From NCBI GenBank assembly GCA_002709185.1, contig PAQB01000033.1, positions 1-50,781 of the forward strand: DNA of 50,781 nt, read 5' to 3'. Shown here one piece after another: positions 25,670 through 33,683 of the stretch (positions within the stretch are counted from its first letter, which is position 1; each line of letters begins with the position of its first letter). The notes beneath the pieces were generated by a model, which saw only the letters and a program-made list of their open reading frames with translations, was not told where the DNA came from and did no database searches. A program made the position numbers and the translations under genes. The DNA is from Flavobacteriaceae bacterium. Its GTDB lineage: Bacteria > Bacteroidota > Bacteroidia > Flavobacteriales > Flavobacteriaceae.

Positions 25670-27109
25670 ATGAATTATATTATGAGAAATTTTAAATTAA
25701 ACTTTTGTGCTTTTTTAATAGTTGTGTTCACGGCTACAATTGGTGCACAAAATGAAGACAACCCTTGGTTATTTTCTGTCGGACTATCAGCCGTTGATTT
25801 TTACCCAACAGGCGGCCACAGCATCTCTAGTGGGCCAAATATTTACCATAGCGGAGGCTTTGATGAATTTTTCAACGTTCAAGACCATTGGAATGTTGGC
25901 TTGCCCTACCTCTCACTAGGGCGGTATTTAGACAAAGATGTTTCTTTTGTGCTAACAGGCACATACAACAGAATAAAAAAATGGGGCTCAAAGGAATTGG
26001 CCAGTGAATTGATGTTTTTGTCTCTCGACGGCTCATTTAACTACAGCTTTGCAAACTTGTTAAAGTCAAAAAAAATTGATCCCTTCCTGGGAATTGGGGG
26101 TGGATACACTTGGATTGAAGAAGGGCCCTACAATTCAAATGGCGGTGGAAGTGGCGACGCTCTTATTGGGTGGGGCCATATCAATGCATCATTAGGCGCG
26201 TCATATTGGTTTAACGAACACCTAGGCTTGACGCTACAGACCACTTACAACCACGTCGATAAAGACGACACAGATATTTTACCTCAACACTGGCGTCATT
26301 CCATTGGGCTTTCCCTTAGGTATGGCGGAAAAGATAGAGACGGTGATGGAATTTATGATAAAAAGGATTTATGTCCAGACGTTCCCGGCTTAAAGATGTT
26401 TAATGGTTGCCCAGACACAGACGGTGATGGTGTTCAAGATTCTGATGATCGCTGTCCAAATGATCCTGGTTCTATTGAGTTTGAGGGCTGCCCTGACTCT
26501 GATGGTGATGGTGTTTCCAACGACAAAGACCAATGTCCAAATGTTGCGGGCTTACCAGCATTGGCTGGATGTCCAGATGCTGATGGCGATGGTATCACTG
26601 ATGCTGATGACAATTGCCCTGGTGCAGCTGGCCCAAGAGGCAATAGAGGTTGCCCATGGCCAGACTCTGACGGAGATTCTGTTTTAGACAAAGACGATCA
26701 GTGTCCAAATGAAGCCGGAACTGTTGCCAACAACGGATGCCCGGAAGACCCTAGTGATATCATCAATGAAATGCTAACAGGATTGGGCCCTGTAACATTT
26801 AGCACAGGACAATCCTCTATCCTGGAAGATGCTGAGATTCTACTACTTGAGGTTGTGGCTATACTTAATGCATATCCAGAAACTAAATTTGTACTTGAGG
26901 GCCACACGGACAGTAAGTACACAGAGAAGTTTAATCAGAGACTGTCAGAAAAAAGAGCCAGCTCGGTGCTCAATTTCCTCACCACGAATGGCATTGACGC
27001 TTCAAGATTATCGACTGTCGGTTTTGGTGAAATGGCACCCGTTGCTTCCAATGATACATCAGAAGGAAGAGCACAAAACAGACGTGTAGAGGTGAAGTTG
27101 GCAAACTAA
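25670..27109 (+). CDS. OmpA-family outer-membrane protein with thrombospondin type 3 repeats
   Basis: This 479-residue protein has a signal peptide ending near TIGAQ (the start could also be the ATG at 25682), an eight-strand beta-barrel-like region (about residues 25-215, rich in aromatic and Gly), five thrombospondin type 3 calcium-binding repeats (about 221-365; DGDGVQDSDDRCPN is one unit, with Cys at fixed spacing), and a C-terminal OmpA peptidoglycan-binding domain (LEGHTDS and NRRVEVKL). It links the outer membrane to the cell wall and is likely abundant. It has its own strong promoter and terminator, so it is independent of the two recombination nuclease genes on each side. Confidence 0.93.
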   Translation: MNYIMRNFKLNFCAFLIVVFTATIGAQNEDNPWLFSVGLSAVDFYPTGGHSISSGPNIYHSGGFDEFFNVQDHWNVGLPYLSLGRYLDKDVSFVLTGTYNRIKKWGSKELASELMFLSLDGSFNYSFANLLKSKKIDPFLGIGGGYTWIEEGPYNSNGGGSGDALIGWGHINASLGASYWFNEHLGLTLQTTYNHVDKDDTDILPQHWRHSIGLSLRYGGKDRDGDGIYDKKDLCPDVPGLKMFNGCPDTDGDGVQDSDDRCPNDPGSIEFEGCPDSDGDGVSNDKDQCPNVAGLPALAGCPDADGDGITDADDNCPGAAGPRGNRGCPWPDSDGDSVLDKDDQCPNEAGTVANNGCPEDPSDIINEMLTGLGPVTFSTGQSSILEDAEILLLEVVAILNAYPETKFVLEGHTDSKYTEKFNQRLSEKRASSVLNFLTTNGIDASRLSTVGFGEMAPVASNDTSEGRAQNRRVEVKLAN

Positions 27110-27136
27110 GCGGAGACATTAAAAAATAACACTTCT

Positions 27137-27168
27137 AAACGCCTCGCATTTGCGAGGCGTTTTTTATT
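27137..27168 (+). terminator. Terminator of the OmpA-family gene
   Basis: A 12-bp stem (27137-27148 and 27151-27162) with a GC-rich CGCCTCGC core, followed by a T run. It is GC-rich for this genome and stands 27 bases after the stop. Confidence 0.92.
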
Positions 27169-27176
27169 TTTATAAC

Positions 27177-29933
27177 ATGGATAGTTTCATTTTTGAGATT
27201 CTAAATAAATTAGTCGCTGAGAGATATGTTATTTCCGAGTTGACCTTTGTTTTGCCAAACAAACGCGCGGGCGTATTTTTAAAACAAGAGCTTGCAAAGC
27301 AAGTTAATTCTCCTGTTTTTTTACCAGAAATCATCTCTGTAGAGGATTTTGTTGTAGAGGTGTCACAACTCAAACAGTTAAACAATCTAGAGGTGCTGCT
27401 CGAATTTTATGCGCTGTATACCTCTATCACCCCCAAGCAAGAACTTGAATCTTTTGACCGTTTTTCTAAATGGGCCACCATTGTGCTTCAAGATTTTAAT
27501 GAAATTGACCGACATTTAGTTGATCCAGTAAAAATATTCAACTACTTGAGCGCCATTCAAGAGATCAACCACTGGTCTTTAGACCCCAGCCCTACTAAAA
27601 TGATAAGGGGCTACTTAAAGTTCTGGAAACAAGTTTCGCGGTATTACGCTGCGTTTTCGGAATATTTACTAAATCAAGGCCTTGGATATCAGGGCTTAAT
27701 TTATAAAAATGCCATTAATAATTTAGAGACATATTTACAAAGCACAAAACGCAAAAAACATATTTTCATTGGATTTAATGCTTTAAATGCTGCAGAGTCC
27801 CGCATCATCCAAGCGCTTTTACACCATCAAATAGCAGAGGTTTTTTGGGATGCTGACAAATTGTTCCTAGAAAGCCCCTACCACGATGCGGGCTTGTTTA
27901 TGCGGCGCTATAAAAAAGAGTGGCCCTATTATAAATCAAACCCATTCAATAGCATCACGACACACTATACAACACCAAAAACCATTCATATTACTGGTGC
28001 CCCCAAGCAAATAAGCCAGGTCAAGTATGTGGGGGAGCTTATCAGTGCGCTTTATACACAGCATAAACTAGAGAATACGGCACTGGTCTTGGCAGATGAA
28101 AACTTGCTATTACCAATTTTAAGCGCATTGCCGTCAGAAGTTAAAAGCGCCAATATAACTATGGGTCTTCCTTTGGCACAAGTCCCCTTAGCTTCATTCA
28201 TTGATCAATGGTTTAAACTTCAAATCACGGCATCCGGGCGGTATTATCACAAGGACATCATAGGGGTTCTGGGACATCCTTTTTTGGCGCCTTTGTTTCA
28301 AACAAATCAAGACAATCATAGCCAAAATATTATTAATAATATAAGGCGTGACAACCTTATGGCGCTTTCTTGTGAGGAGCTTTTGGCCTTAGCCCCTGAG
28401 GCCGAGTCGCCCCTAAGGCTTCTTTTTGAACCTTGTCGTGCCAACCCAAAGGCAGCCATACAACAATTATTGCGCCTTTTTCTTGAATTAAAAAAACAGT
28501 ACAATGATAAAGGCGTAAACAACACATTATATTTGGAGTATATATATCGATTTTCGGCACTATTTCAACAAATCGAAAATTACGACGCAGTACATAACAT
28601 TGTTGATTCTATAACAACGCTACAACATTTATTCAAAGACGTTTTGACGAAGGAAACATTGGATTTTAAAGGGCAACCATTAAATGGGCTTCAAATAATG
28701 GGCATGTTAGAATCCCGTGTCTTGGATTTTGAAACGGTCATCATTGTTTCAGTAAACGAAGGCATTCTCCCTGCAGGAAAAACAAAAAACTCATTCATTC
28801 CTTTTGATGTTAAAATAGAAAACAACCTGCCTACTTATAAGGAAAAGGACGCCGTCTACACTTACCACTTCTATCGCTTATTACATCGTGCGAAAGCGGT
28901 TCATTTGGTCTATAATACCGAGCCAGAAGTCCTTAAAGGAAGTGAACCTAGCCGGTTTATTGCTCAGTTAGAGTTAGAGGACCATCACCAATGCCGTCAC
29001 CAAATTTTGACGCCGAAAGTTCCTAAGATTAGCACATCCCCTTTGCTCGTAAAAAAAACAAAACCGATTTTAGAAAGCTTGCAGGCCTTGGCTGAGCGGG
29101 GACTTTCCCCATCTTCTCTGGGGCAATACATTAGAAACCCGATTGATTTTTATAATCAAAAGATTTTGGGCCTCAAGGAAAACAATGATTTGGAAGAGAC
29201 CATTAAAGCCACAACCTTTGGAAGTGTGGTTCATTATACACTAGAAGCATTTTATAAGCCTTTTGTGGGTCAGCGATTAGACATAGAAAAGCTTTTGGAA
29301 CTCAAGCCAAAGATTGAACCAACAGTGCGACAATTTTTTAAAGAGCTTTATAAAAAAGGAGACATCACTAGAGGTAAAAATTTAATTAGTTTCGAAATTG
29401 CCAAGCGTTATATCTCTAATTTCATAGATTACGAAATTGAATTTTTAAAGAAGGGGCATATTGTTCAATTAAAAGCCCTTGAGGCTCCAATAAATGCGAC
29501 TCTTGATAGTTCAGAGCTTGCTTTCCCCGTTTGTCTAAGAGGGAATATTGATCGCATCGACACATGTGATGGCACCCTGAGGATTCTTGATTATAAAACA
29601 TCGAAAGTCAATCAGACCGACTTAAATCTTGTAGATTGGGCGCCGCTTATTGAAGATTATAAAGCTCATAATAAAAGTTTTCAGCTGTTAATGTATGCAT
29701 ATATCTTACACAAATCCAACGCCTTACCCTTACCTCTAGAGGCGGGCATTTATTCTTTTAAAAATTTAAATGCAGGGGTTATAAAATTTACCAAAAAAGA
29801 CAAGCCAGGAAGAGGGGCACACAAGCAAACTCAAATCACCCCCAAACTTTTAGAGGCTTTTGAGGCTCAACTCAAACAACTGCTTTCTACATTGTTTGAT
29901 GTTGATGAAGATTTTATTGAAAAGAAAGTTTAA
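27177..29933 (+). CDS. AddB-like PD-(D/E)XK nuclease
   Basis: This 918-residue protein counted from ATG 27177 is preferred because the upstream in-frame ATG at 27150 lies inside the OmpA terminator. The N-terminus FVLPNKRAGVFLKQEL is an AddB-like degenerate helicase start without a working Walker A. The C-terminal nuclease domain has SPSSLGQYIRNPIDFY, TFGSVVHYTLEAFY, and the catalytic NIDRIDT...LRILDYKTSK. It is expected to pair with the AddA-like protein encoded at 22364. The stop is followed after one base by the hydrolase gene. The degenerate helicase N-terminus agrees with AddB, which acts in DNA recognition and nuclease cutting. Confidence 0.88.
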   Translation: MDSFIFEILNKLVAERYVISELTFVLPNKRAGVFLKQELAKQVNSPVFLPEIISVEDFVVEVSQLKQLNNLEVLLEFYALYTSITPKQELESFDRFSKWATIVLQDFNEIDRHLVDPVKIFNYLSAIQEINHWSLDPSPTKMIRGYLKFWKQVSRYYAAFSEYLLNQGLGYQGLIYKNAINNLETYLQSTKRKKHIFIGFNALNAAESRIIQALLHHQIAEVFWDADKLFLESPYHDAGLFMRRYKKEWPYYKSNPFNSITTHYTTPKTIHITGAPKQISQVKYVGELISALYTQHKLENTALVLADENLLLPILSALPSEVKSANITMGLPLAQVPLASFIDQWFKLQITASGRYYHKDIIGVLGHPFLAPLFQTNQDNHSQNIINNIRRDNLMALSCEELLALAPEAESPLRLLFEPCRANPKAAIQQLLRLFLELKKQYNDKGVNNTLYLEYIYRFSALFQQIENYDAVHNIVDSITTLQHLFKDVLTKETLDFKGQPLNGLQIMGMLESRVLDFETVIIVSVNEGILPAGKTKNSFIPFDVKIENNLPTYKEKDAVYTYHFYRLLHRAKAVHLVYNTEPEVLKGSEPSRFIAQLELEDHHQCRHQILTPKVPKISTSPLLVKKTKPILESLQALAERGLSPSSLGQYIRNPIDFYNQKILGLKENNDLEETIKATTFGSVVHYTLEAFYKPFVGQRLDIEKLLELKPKIEPTVRQFFKELYKKGDITRGKNLISFEIAKRYISNFIDYEIEFLKKGHIVQLKALEAPINATLDSSELAFPVCLRGNIDRIDTCDGTLRILDYKTSKVNQTDLNLVDWAPLIEDYKAHNKSFQLLMYAYILHKSNALPLPLEAGIYSFKNLNAGVIKFTKKDKPGRGAHKQTQITPKLLEAFEAQLKQLLSTLFDVDEDFIEKKV

Positions 29934-29934
29934 A

Positions 29935-30780
29935 ATGCTCCGTACGATTAAAAATTATAAAATTTCTGGCCCAAATGGGCGCCCCATTGTCTATGATTTC
30001 TATTTTAACCTGAACAGATCAAAGGCCCCCATCATTATTTTTTGTCATGGTTACAAGGGCTACAAGGATTGGGGTGCGTGGACGCTTTTTGCAAAAGCGT
30101 TTGCTTCACAGGGCATCGCATTTTTAAAATTTAATTTTTCTTACAATGGAGGCACAGCAGAAAACCCGATTGATTTTCCAGACCTTGAAGCTTTTGGGCA
30201 AAACAATTATACCAAAGAGCTTCAAGACTTAGAGTGTGTTATCAATTGGCTAACAACCAAGTACGACACAAATCCAGCTTTAGACACAAATACAATAATA
30301 TTAATGGGCCACAGCCGAGGCGGGGGCATAGTGCTCATTAAAGCCTCCGAAGACTCGCGTATAAAAAAAGTAATTACACTAGCTGGCGTGAGTGATTATA
30401 GAATAAGATTTCCAGAAGGAGAGGCATTGAAGGCCTGGCTCGCTTCGGGGGTTTATTACGTGAAAAACGGCAGAACCCAGCAACAAATGCCACACGCATA
30501 CCAATTTTATGAAGATTTTATAGCCCATGAAGCGCGTCTTACCATCTCTAATTCGGTGAGCAGCTTGAAAATCCCATATTTAATCATTCACGGCGCTGAA
30601 GATGAATCTGTAGCCCTGTCAGAGGCCAAAGCGCTACACTCGTGGAGCAAGCACAGCACGCTTTGTATTATCTCAAAGGCGAATCATGTTTTTAGCACAA
30701 AACAGCCCTGGACCAACCCCAAAATCCCTCTAGAGTTGGAGCAAGTTTTTGCGAAAACGATTGATTTTATTAACAATTAG
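29935..30780 (+). CDS. Alpha/beta hydrolase, prolyl-oligopeptidase or dienelactone type
   Basis: This protein is 281 residues from ATG 29935, which follows the AddB-like stop TAA by one base. The fold markers are IIIFCHGYKGYKDWGAW (oxyanion-hole region), the nucleophile Ser in MGHSRGGGIVL, the acid in IIHGAEDESVALSE and the His in SKANHVFSTKQP; the triad is complete. No signal peptide, so it is cytosolic. It probably cleaves an ester or peptide-like substrate; the actual substrate is unknown. The upstream in-frame extension inside the AddB-like gene is not used. Confidence 0.85.
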   Translation: MLRTIKNYKISGPNGRPIVYDFYFNLNRSKAPIIIFCHGYKGYKDWGAWTLFAKAFASQGIAFLKFNFSYNGGTAENPIDFPDLEAFGQNNYTKELQDLECVINWLTTKYDTNPALDTNTIILMGHSRGGGIVLIKASEDSRIKKVITLAGVSDYRIRFPEGEALKAWLASGVYYVKNGRTQQQMPHAYQFYEDFIAHEARLTISNSVSSLKIPYLIIHGAEDESVALSEAKALHSWSKHSTLCIISKANHVFSTKQPWTNPKIPLELEQVFAKTIDFINN

Positions 30781-30872
30781 CTCTACTTCTTAAAAAAAAC
30801 ATCATTTATCTGTTGATTTTTTTGGAAATACCGAAGTAATTTTTGTAATTTGGTATAAAATAAAACTAAATT

Positions 30873-31067
30873 ATGGGATATTCATTCAAAAATAGCAAAG
30901 GAAAGACGTATTATTTACACACAAAAGACGTTGTCTTAAAAGGCGGAAGAAATCAAACGATTTATTATTTTGCAAAAGACGAGCGTTCTAACTCATGCGA
31001 CCTTCCAGCTGGGAAAAAGATTGTAGAAAATGAAAAAACAGGTTTACCATTTGTAAAGTCTATGTAA
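30873..31067 (+). CDS. Small conserved protein of unknown function
   Basis: This 64-residue protein is of a kind found in many bacteria: SFKNSKGKTYYLHTKDVVLK, then NQTIYYFAKD, and a C-terminal PAGKKIVENEKTGLPFVK. It has no signal or membrane segment. The function is not known to me. A TTTG at 30821-30824 and TAATTTGG at 30846-30853, 21 bases apart, make a near-consensus promoter. It ends at a strong bidirectional terminator facing the convergent genes on the other strand. Confidence 0.8.
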   Translation: MGYSFKNSKGKTYYLHTKDVVLKGGRNQTIYYFAKDERSNSCDLPAGKKIVENEKTGLPFVKSM

Positions 31068-31085
31068 ATTTATTTTTTAACGATT

Positions 31086-31121
31086 AAAAAAAACCCGCTC
31101 TATTCAGAGCGGGTTTTTTTG
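31086..31121. terminator. Bidirectional terminator
   Basis: CCCGCTCT (31094-31101) pairs with AGAGCGGG (31106-31113) around a 4-base loop, with A8 before and T7 after. It closes the 64-residue gene on plus and the convergent gene at 31146 on minus. Confidence 0.92.
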
Positions 31122-31145
31122 TTAATATGTAGCCGCTATATTAAC

Positions 31146-31526
31146 CTACATCGATTTTATGACCGGAGCTCCAATTATTCCACTCACGCAATACGCACCA
31201 GTAAGACTTACAAGCTCTGCAAACATTTTCTCCCGTTGCTGCCCCAACTGCATATGCATTTGAACGCCTTCAGGGCCGTTATAAACTTCTGTTAATCCGT
31301 AAAGAGTGTGTCCTGTTTCTCCACTATTTGGGTCAAGAGGGTTATTAAACTCAGGACTTTTCATAACGGCGTAGCAAAGCACGACAGGCTCGACAGTGCC
31401 CTCAATATGATGTGTCTCACGCATAAAATTTTGATGTGTTTCTAAAAAGCTCTCCATACGATTTATGTCGTCATTTGGCACCCTAAAAGCGACGTGGAAC
31501 CCAACATTTCCTGTTTTTATGTTCAT
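31146..31526 (-). CDS. Hypothetical protein, possible dimeric alpha/beta-barrel fold
   Basis: This 126-residue protein is counted from ATG 31526 (MNIKTGNVGFHVAFRVP). It has no signal or membrane helix and a pattern of strand-helix-strand (VGFHVAFRVP; MESFLETHQNFMRE; PVVLCYAVMKSPEF) that resembles small ferredoxin-like or antibiotic-biosynthesis-monooxygenase-like folds, although no motif proves it. It lies 13 bases after the SnoaL-like lipoprotein gene and is probably cotranscribed with it. I do not recognise the family. Confidence 0.7.
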   Translation of the reverse strand: MNIKTGNVGFHVAFRVPNDDINRMESFLETHQNFMRETHHIEGTVEPVVLCYAVMKSPEFNNPLDPNSGETGHTLYGLTEVYNGPEGVQMHMQLGQQREKMFAELVSLTGAYCVSGIIGAPVIKSM

Positions 31527-31539
31527 AATGTAAAATGAT

Positions 31540-32052
31540 TTAATTTTCTGGGAACACAAAATTCCCTTTAGTTTGATACCACATTTTGAGTTTTCCATTT
31601 ACAATTTGATACCACTCAATATAAGTACCATCGTTGCCTGTAAATTGTGCGTTGACCCATTGCCCTTGCTGGTTTGTTGCTTTTGGGTCATTTGATCCCT
31701 TTGGGTAGGCCGCAAAGGCGTAGTCTGTTTTCCAGCCCCACTCCACTTCTTTTTCAAGTGACTCTTGGTAATCAGCTTCGATTTTGTCAACAAACCCTTG
31801 TGCTGTTGTAACAGTATGTCCGTCTTCAAAAATATACATGCCACCGTCTTCAATCATGTTTTTCATGGTTGTGTAATCCCGAGCGGCCCAGGCAGCGTCA
31901 AGCGCCTTAAACACTGTTACAGTGGCCTCATCGCCTAAGTATACACTTTGACCTTCATAGGGCCCAAATCCGTTGGTGGGCACTGCTGCTTTTTCTTGTT
32001 GTGCGCACCCCATTGCAAAAAAAAGAGGTAACGCCAGTAGTATTTTTTTCAT
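31540..32052 (-). CDS. Lipoprotein with SnoaL/NTF2-like domain
   Basis: This 170-residue protein starts MKKILLALPLFFAMGCAQQ, a lipobox with Cys16, so it should be anchored to a membrane. The rest fits the NTF2/SnoaL cone fold: an opening helix with AALDAAWAARDYTTMKNMIE, then IFEDGHTVTTAQGF and the terminal strands YIEWYQIVNGKLKMWYQ. Proteins of this fold can be small ester cyclases or binding proteins; the catalytic residues cannot be named. A TATCTTTG -7 box lies at 32076-32083 on this strand, 24 bases before the ATG. It is one of three such lipoproteins within 6.4 kb. Confidence 0.82.
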   Translation of the reverse strand: MKKILLALPLFFAMGCAQQEKAAVPTNGFGPYEGQSVYLGDEATVTVFKALDAAWAARDYTTMKNMIEDGGMYIFEDGHTVTTAQGFVDKIEADYQESLEKEVEWGWKTDYAFAAYPKGSNDPKATNQQGQWVNAQFTGNDGTYIEWYQIVNGKLKMWYQTKGNFVFPEN

Positions 32053-32075
32053 TTTAGTTTAAATTTTGATTTTTC

Positions 32076-32083
32076 CAAAGATA
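32076..32083 (-). promoter_or_regulatory. Possible -7 box of the SnoaL-like lipoprotein gene
   Basis: TATCTTTG on the minus strand fits TAnnTTTG and lies 24 bases before the ATG of the gene at 32052. The -33 element is not clear. Confidence 0.4.
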
Positions 32084-32200
32084 TTAAATTTTGGTTGCAA
32101 AAATGAACCAAAAACACGCTTAGTGTTTGTTTTTAATATGACAAGCAGAACAATTATAAAGCTGGGGACCACATTTTTTTTGAGCTTGTATTTTTGGCCC

Positions 32201-33523
32201 TTATTTCTTCTTTGACAAGTAATCAAGTGCTAGAGTTGTCATAGATTTAACCCCTGTGAGCATGGCCGAATCATCCACATAAAAATCTGGAGTATGGTGT
32301 GGTGCTGCTTTTGTTGGATCTGTCCCTTTTTGAGCGCCCCCAATAAAAAAGTAGAGTCCAGGAACTTCTTTTTGAAAAAATGAAAAGTCCTCTGCACCCG
32401 TAATCGCATTCATAAAATGCACATTTTCTGGGCCATTAATTCTTTTTAGCGACGGCAGCATGTTTTCATAAAGGCCAGTGTCGTTGTAGGTAATAGGGTA
32501 GCTGACTTGGTAAGTAATTTCTGCTTTAGCGTTGTTGGCTTTGGCGGTATTGTAAACAATCTCTTCTAGCCTTCGAAGCACGGCGGCCTTCATGTCCTCA
32601 TCCAAGGTCCTTATGGTACCAAGCATGTAGAGGCTTTCGGGGATAATATTGCTTCTGACACCGCCGTGAATGCTACCTATAGTTACCACGGCGCCTGCCT
32701 CAGTCAGCGGCAAGCTTCGGCTTACAATGGTCTGAATATTATTTACGATTTGTGCCGCCGTTACAATAGGATCTATGCCGGTCCAGGGAGTTGATCCATG
32801 GGTTTGAACCCCTTGAAGGTCAATTCGAAACTCATTAACCGCGGCCATGATGCCTTTTGGTCGTAAATAAACGTTTCCAGCAGGGAATTGTGACCATATG
32901 TGCAATCCAAAAATAGCGGCCACATCGGGGTTTTTTAGCACCCCTTCTTTCACCATTAATTCCGCTCCGCCCTCTTCCCCCGCTGGCGCACCTTCTTCTG
33001 CGGGTTGAAAAATAAATTTTATGCTGCCTGGAATGTCGTCTTTAATTGCATATAAAATCTTAGCGACACCAAGCAGCATTGCTGTATGTGTGTCGTGACC
33101 GCAGGCATGCATTACAGGTACTTTTTCACCATTGTACTCGCCAACCATATTAGATTTCCAGGGCAGGTCTGCCCGCTCTTTAACGGGAAGTCCATCAATG
33201 TCTGCCCGCAAGGCCACTACTGGACCTGGCTTGCCCCCATTTAAAACAGCGACAACTCCAGTTTTTGCGACACCAGTTTTAGGCACTAAACCAATTTTTG
33301 TCAGCGCGGCTGAAATTTTTTCTGCGGTTTTAAATTCCCGATTACTCAGCTCCGCATTTTGATGAAACCAATGTCTAAGTTCAATAATTTCGGCTTCGTG
33401 TTGGACGGCCAGTTCGGTGATAATTGCATCAAAATTTTGTCCATTTAAAAGCAACGATAAAATAAAGGGGAGGGCTAAAAAGTACTTTTTTGTCACAGGA
33501 TTCGTTTTCGGGTTAAACTTCAT
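32201..33523 (-). CDS. M20-family amidohydrolase, exported
   Basis: This 440-residue metallohydrolase is counted from ATG 33523 (MKFNPKTNPVTKKYFLALP), chosen because it gives a clear signal peptide ending near LLNGQ; a longer start at 33556 would place odd residues before it. The metal-binding CGHDTHTAML, the general-base Glu in PAEEGAPAGEEGG, and the later GAEDFSFF segment are present. It belongs to the M20D group of N-acyl amino acid or hippurate hydrolases. It is predicted to act in the periplasm, freeing amino acids from conjugates. The start overlaps the 3' end of a tiny membrane ORF by 11 bases. Confidence 0.9.
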   Translation of the reverse strand: MKFNPKTNPVTKKYFLALPFILSLLLNGQNFDAIITELAVQHEAEIIELRHWFHQNAELSNREFKTAEKISAALTKIGLVPKTGVAKTGVVAVLNGGKPGPVVALRADIDGLPVKERADLPWKSNMVGEYNGEKVPVMHACGHDTHTAMLLGVAKILYAIKDDIPGSIKFIFQPAEEGAPAGEEGGAELMVKEGVLKNPDVAAIFGLHIWSQFPAGNVYLRPKGIMAAVNEFRIDLQGVQTHGSTPWTGIDPIVTAAQIVNNIQTIVSRSLPLTEAGAVVTIGSIHGGVRSNIIPESLYMLGTIRTLDEDMKAAVLRRLEEIVYNTAKANNAKAEITYQVSYPITYNDTGLYENMLPSLKRINGPENVHFMNAITGAEDFSFFQKEVPGLYFFIGGAQKGTDPTKAAPHHTPDFYVDDSAMLTGVKSMTTLALDYLSKKK

Positions 33524-33611
33524 CCAATTGTTTTGCGAGAACCCACAGCCAAACAATCACGCACGCAACGACAAAGACAGAAAAATAAAGTACAATTTTG
33601 TTGGCCTCCAT
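33513..33611 (-). CDS. Possible 32-residue single-span membrane protein
   Basis: The ATG at 33611 opens a 32-residue ORF, MEANKIVLYFSVFVVACVIV..., with one membrane helix (about residues 6-25) and a charged tail KQLDEV. Its stop overlaps the start of the M20 gene by 11 bases, as in translationally coupled pairs. No Shine-Dalgarno site is visible, which is usual in this phylum. The pattern of uncharged helix, lysine and acidic end is typical of real microproteins; expression is unproven. Confidence 0.5.
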   Translation of the reverse strand: MEANKIVLYFSVFVVACVIVWLWVLAKQLDEV

Positions 33612-33683
33612 GTGGAAATGATTTGCCTAAAGATATAAAAAAAATCCAGATTTAAAAACAGCAAGCCACAGGTTGATTATAAT

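Noticed and set aside
27150..27176. Upstream in-frame start of the AddB-like gene
   Set aside because: It lies within the stem of the OmpA terminator. The ATG at 27177 begins the family-like N-terminus.
32112..32128. 6-bp hairpin after the M20 gene (AAACAC/GTGTTT)
   Set aside because: The stem is short and AT-rich, with only two T after it on the minus strand; too weak to call a terminator.
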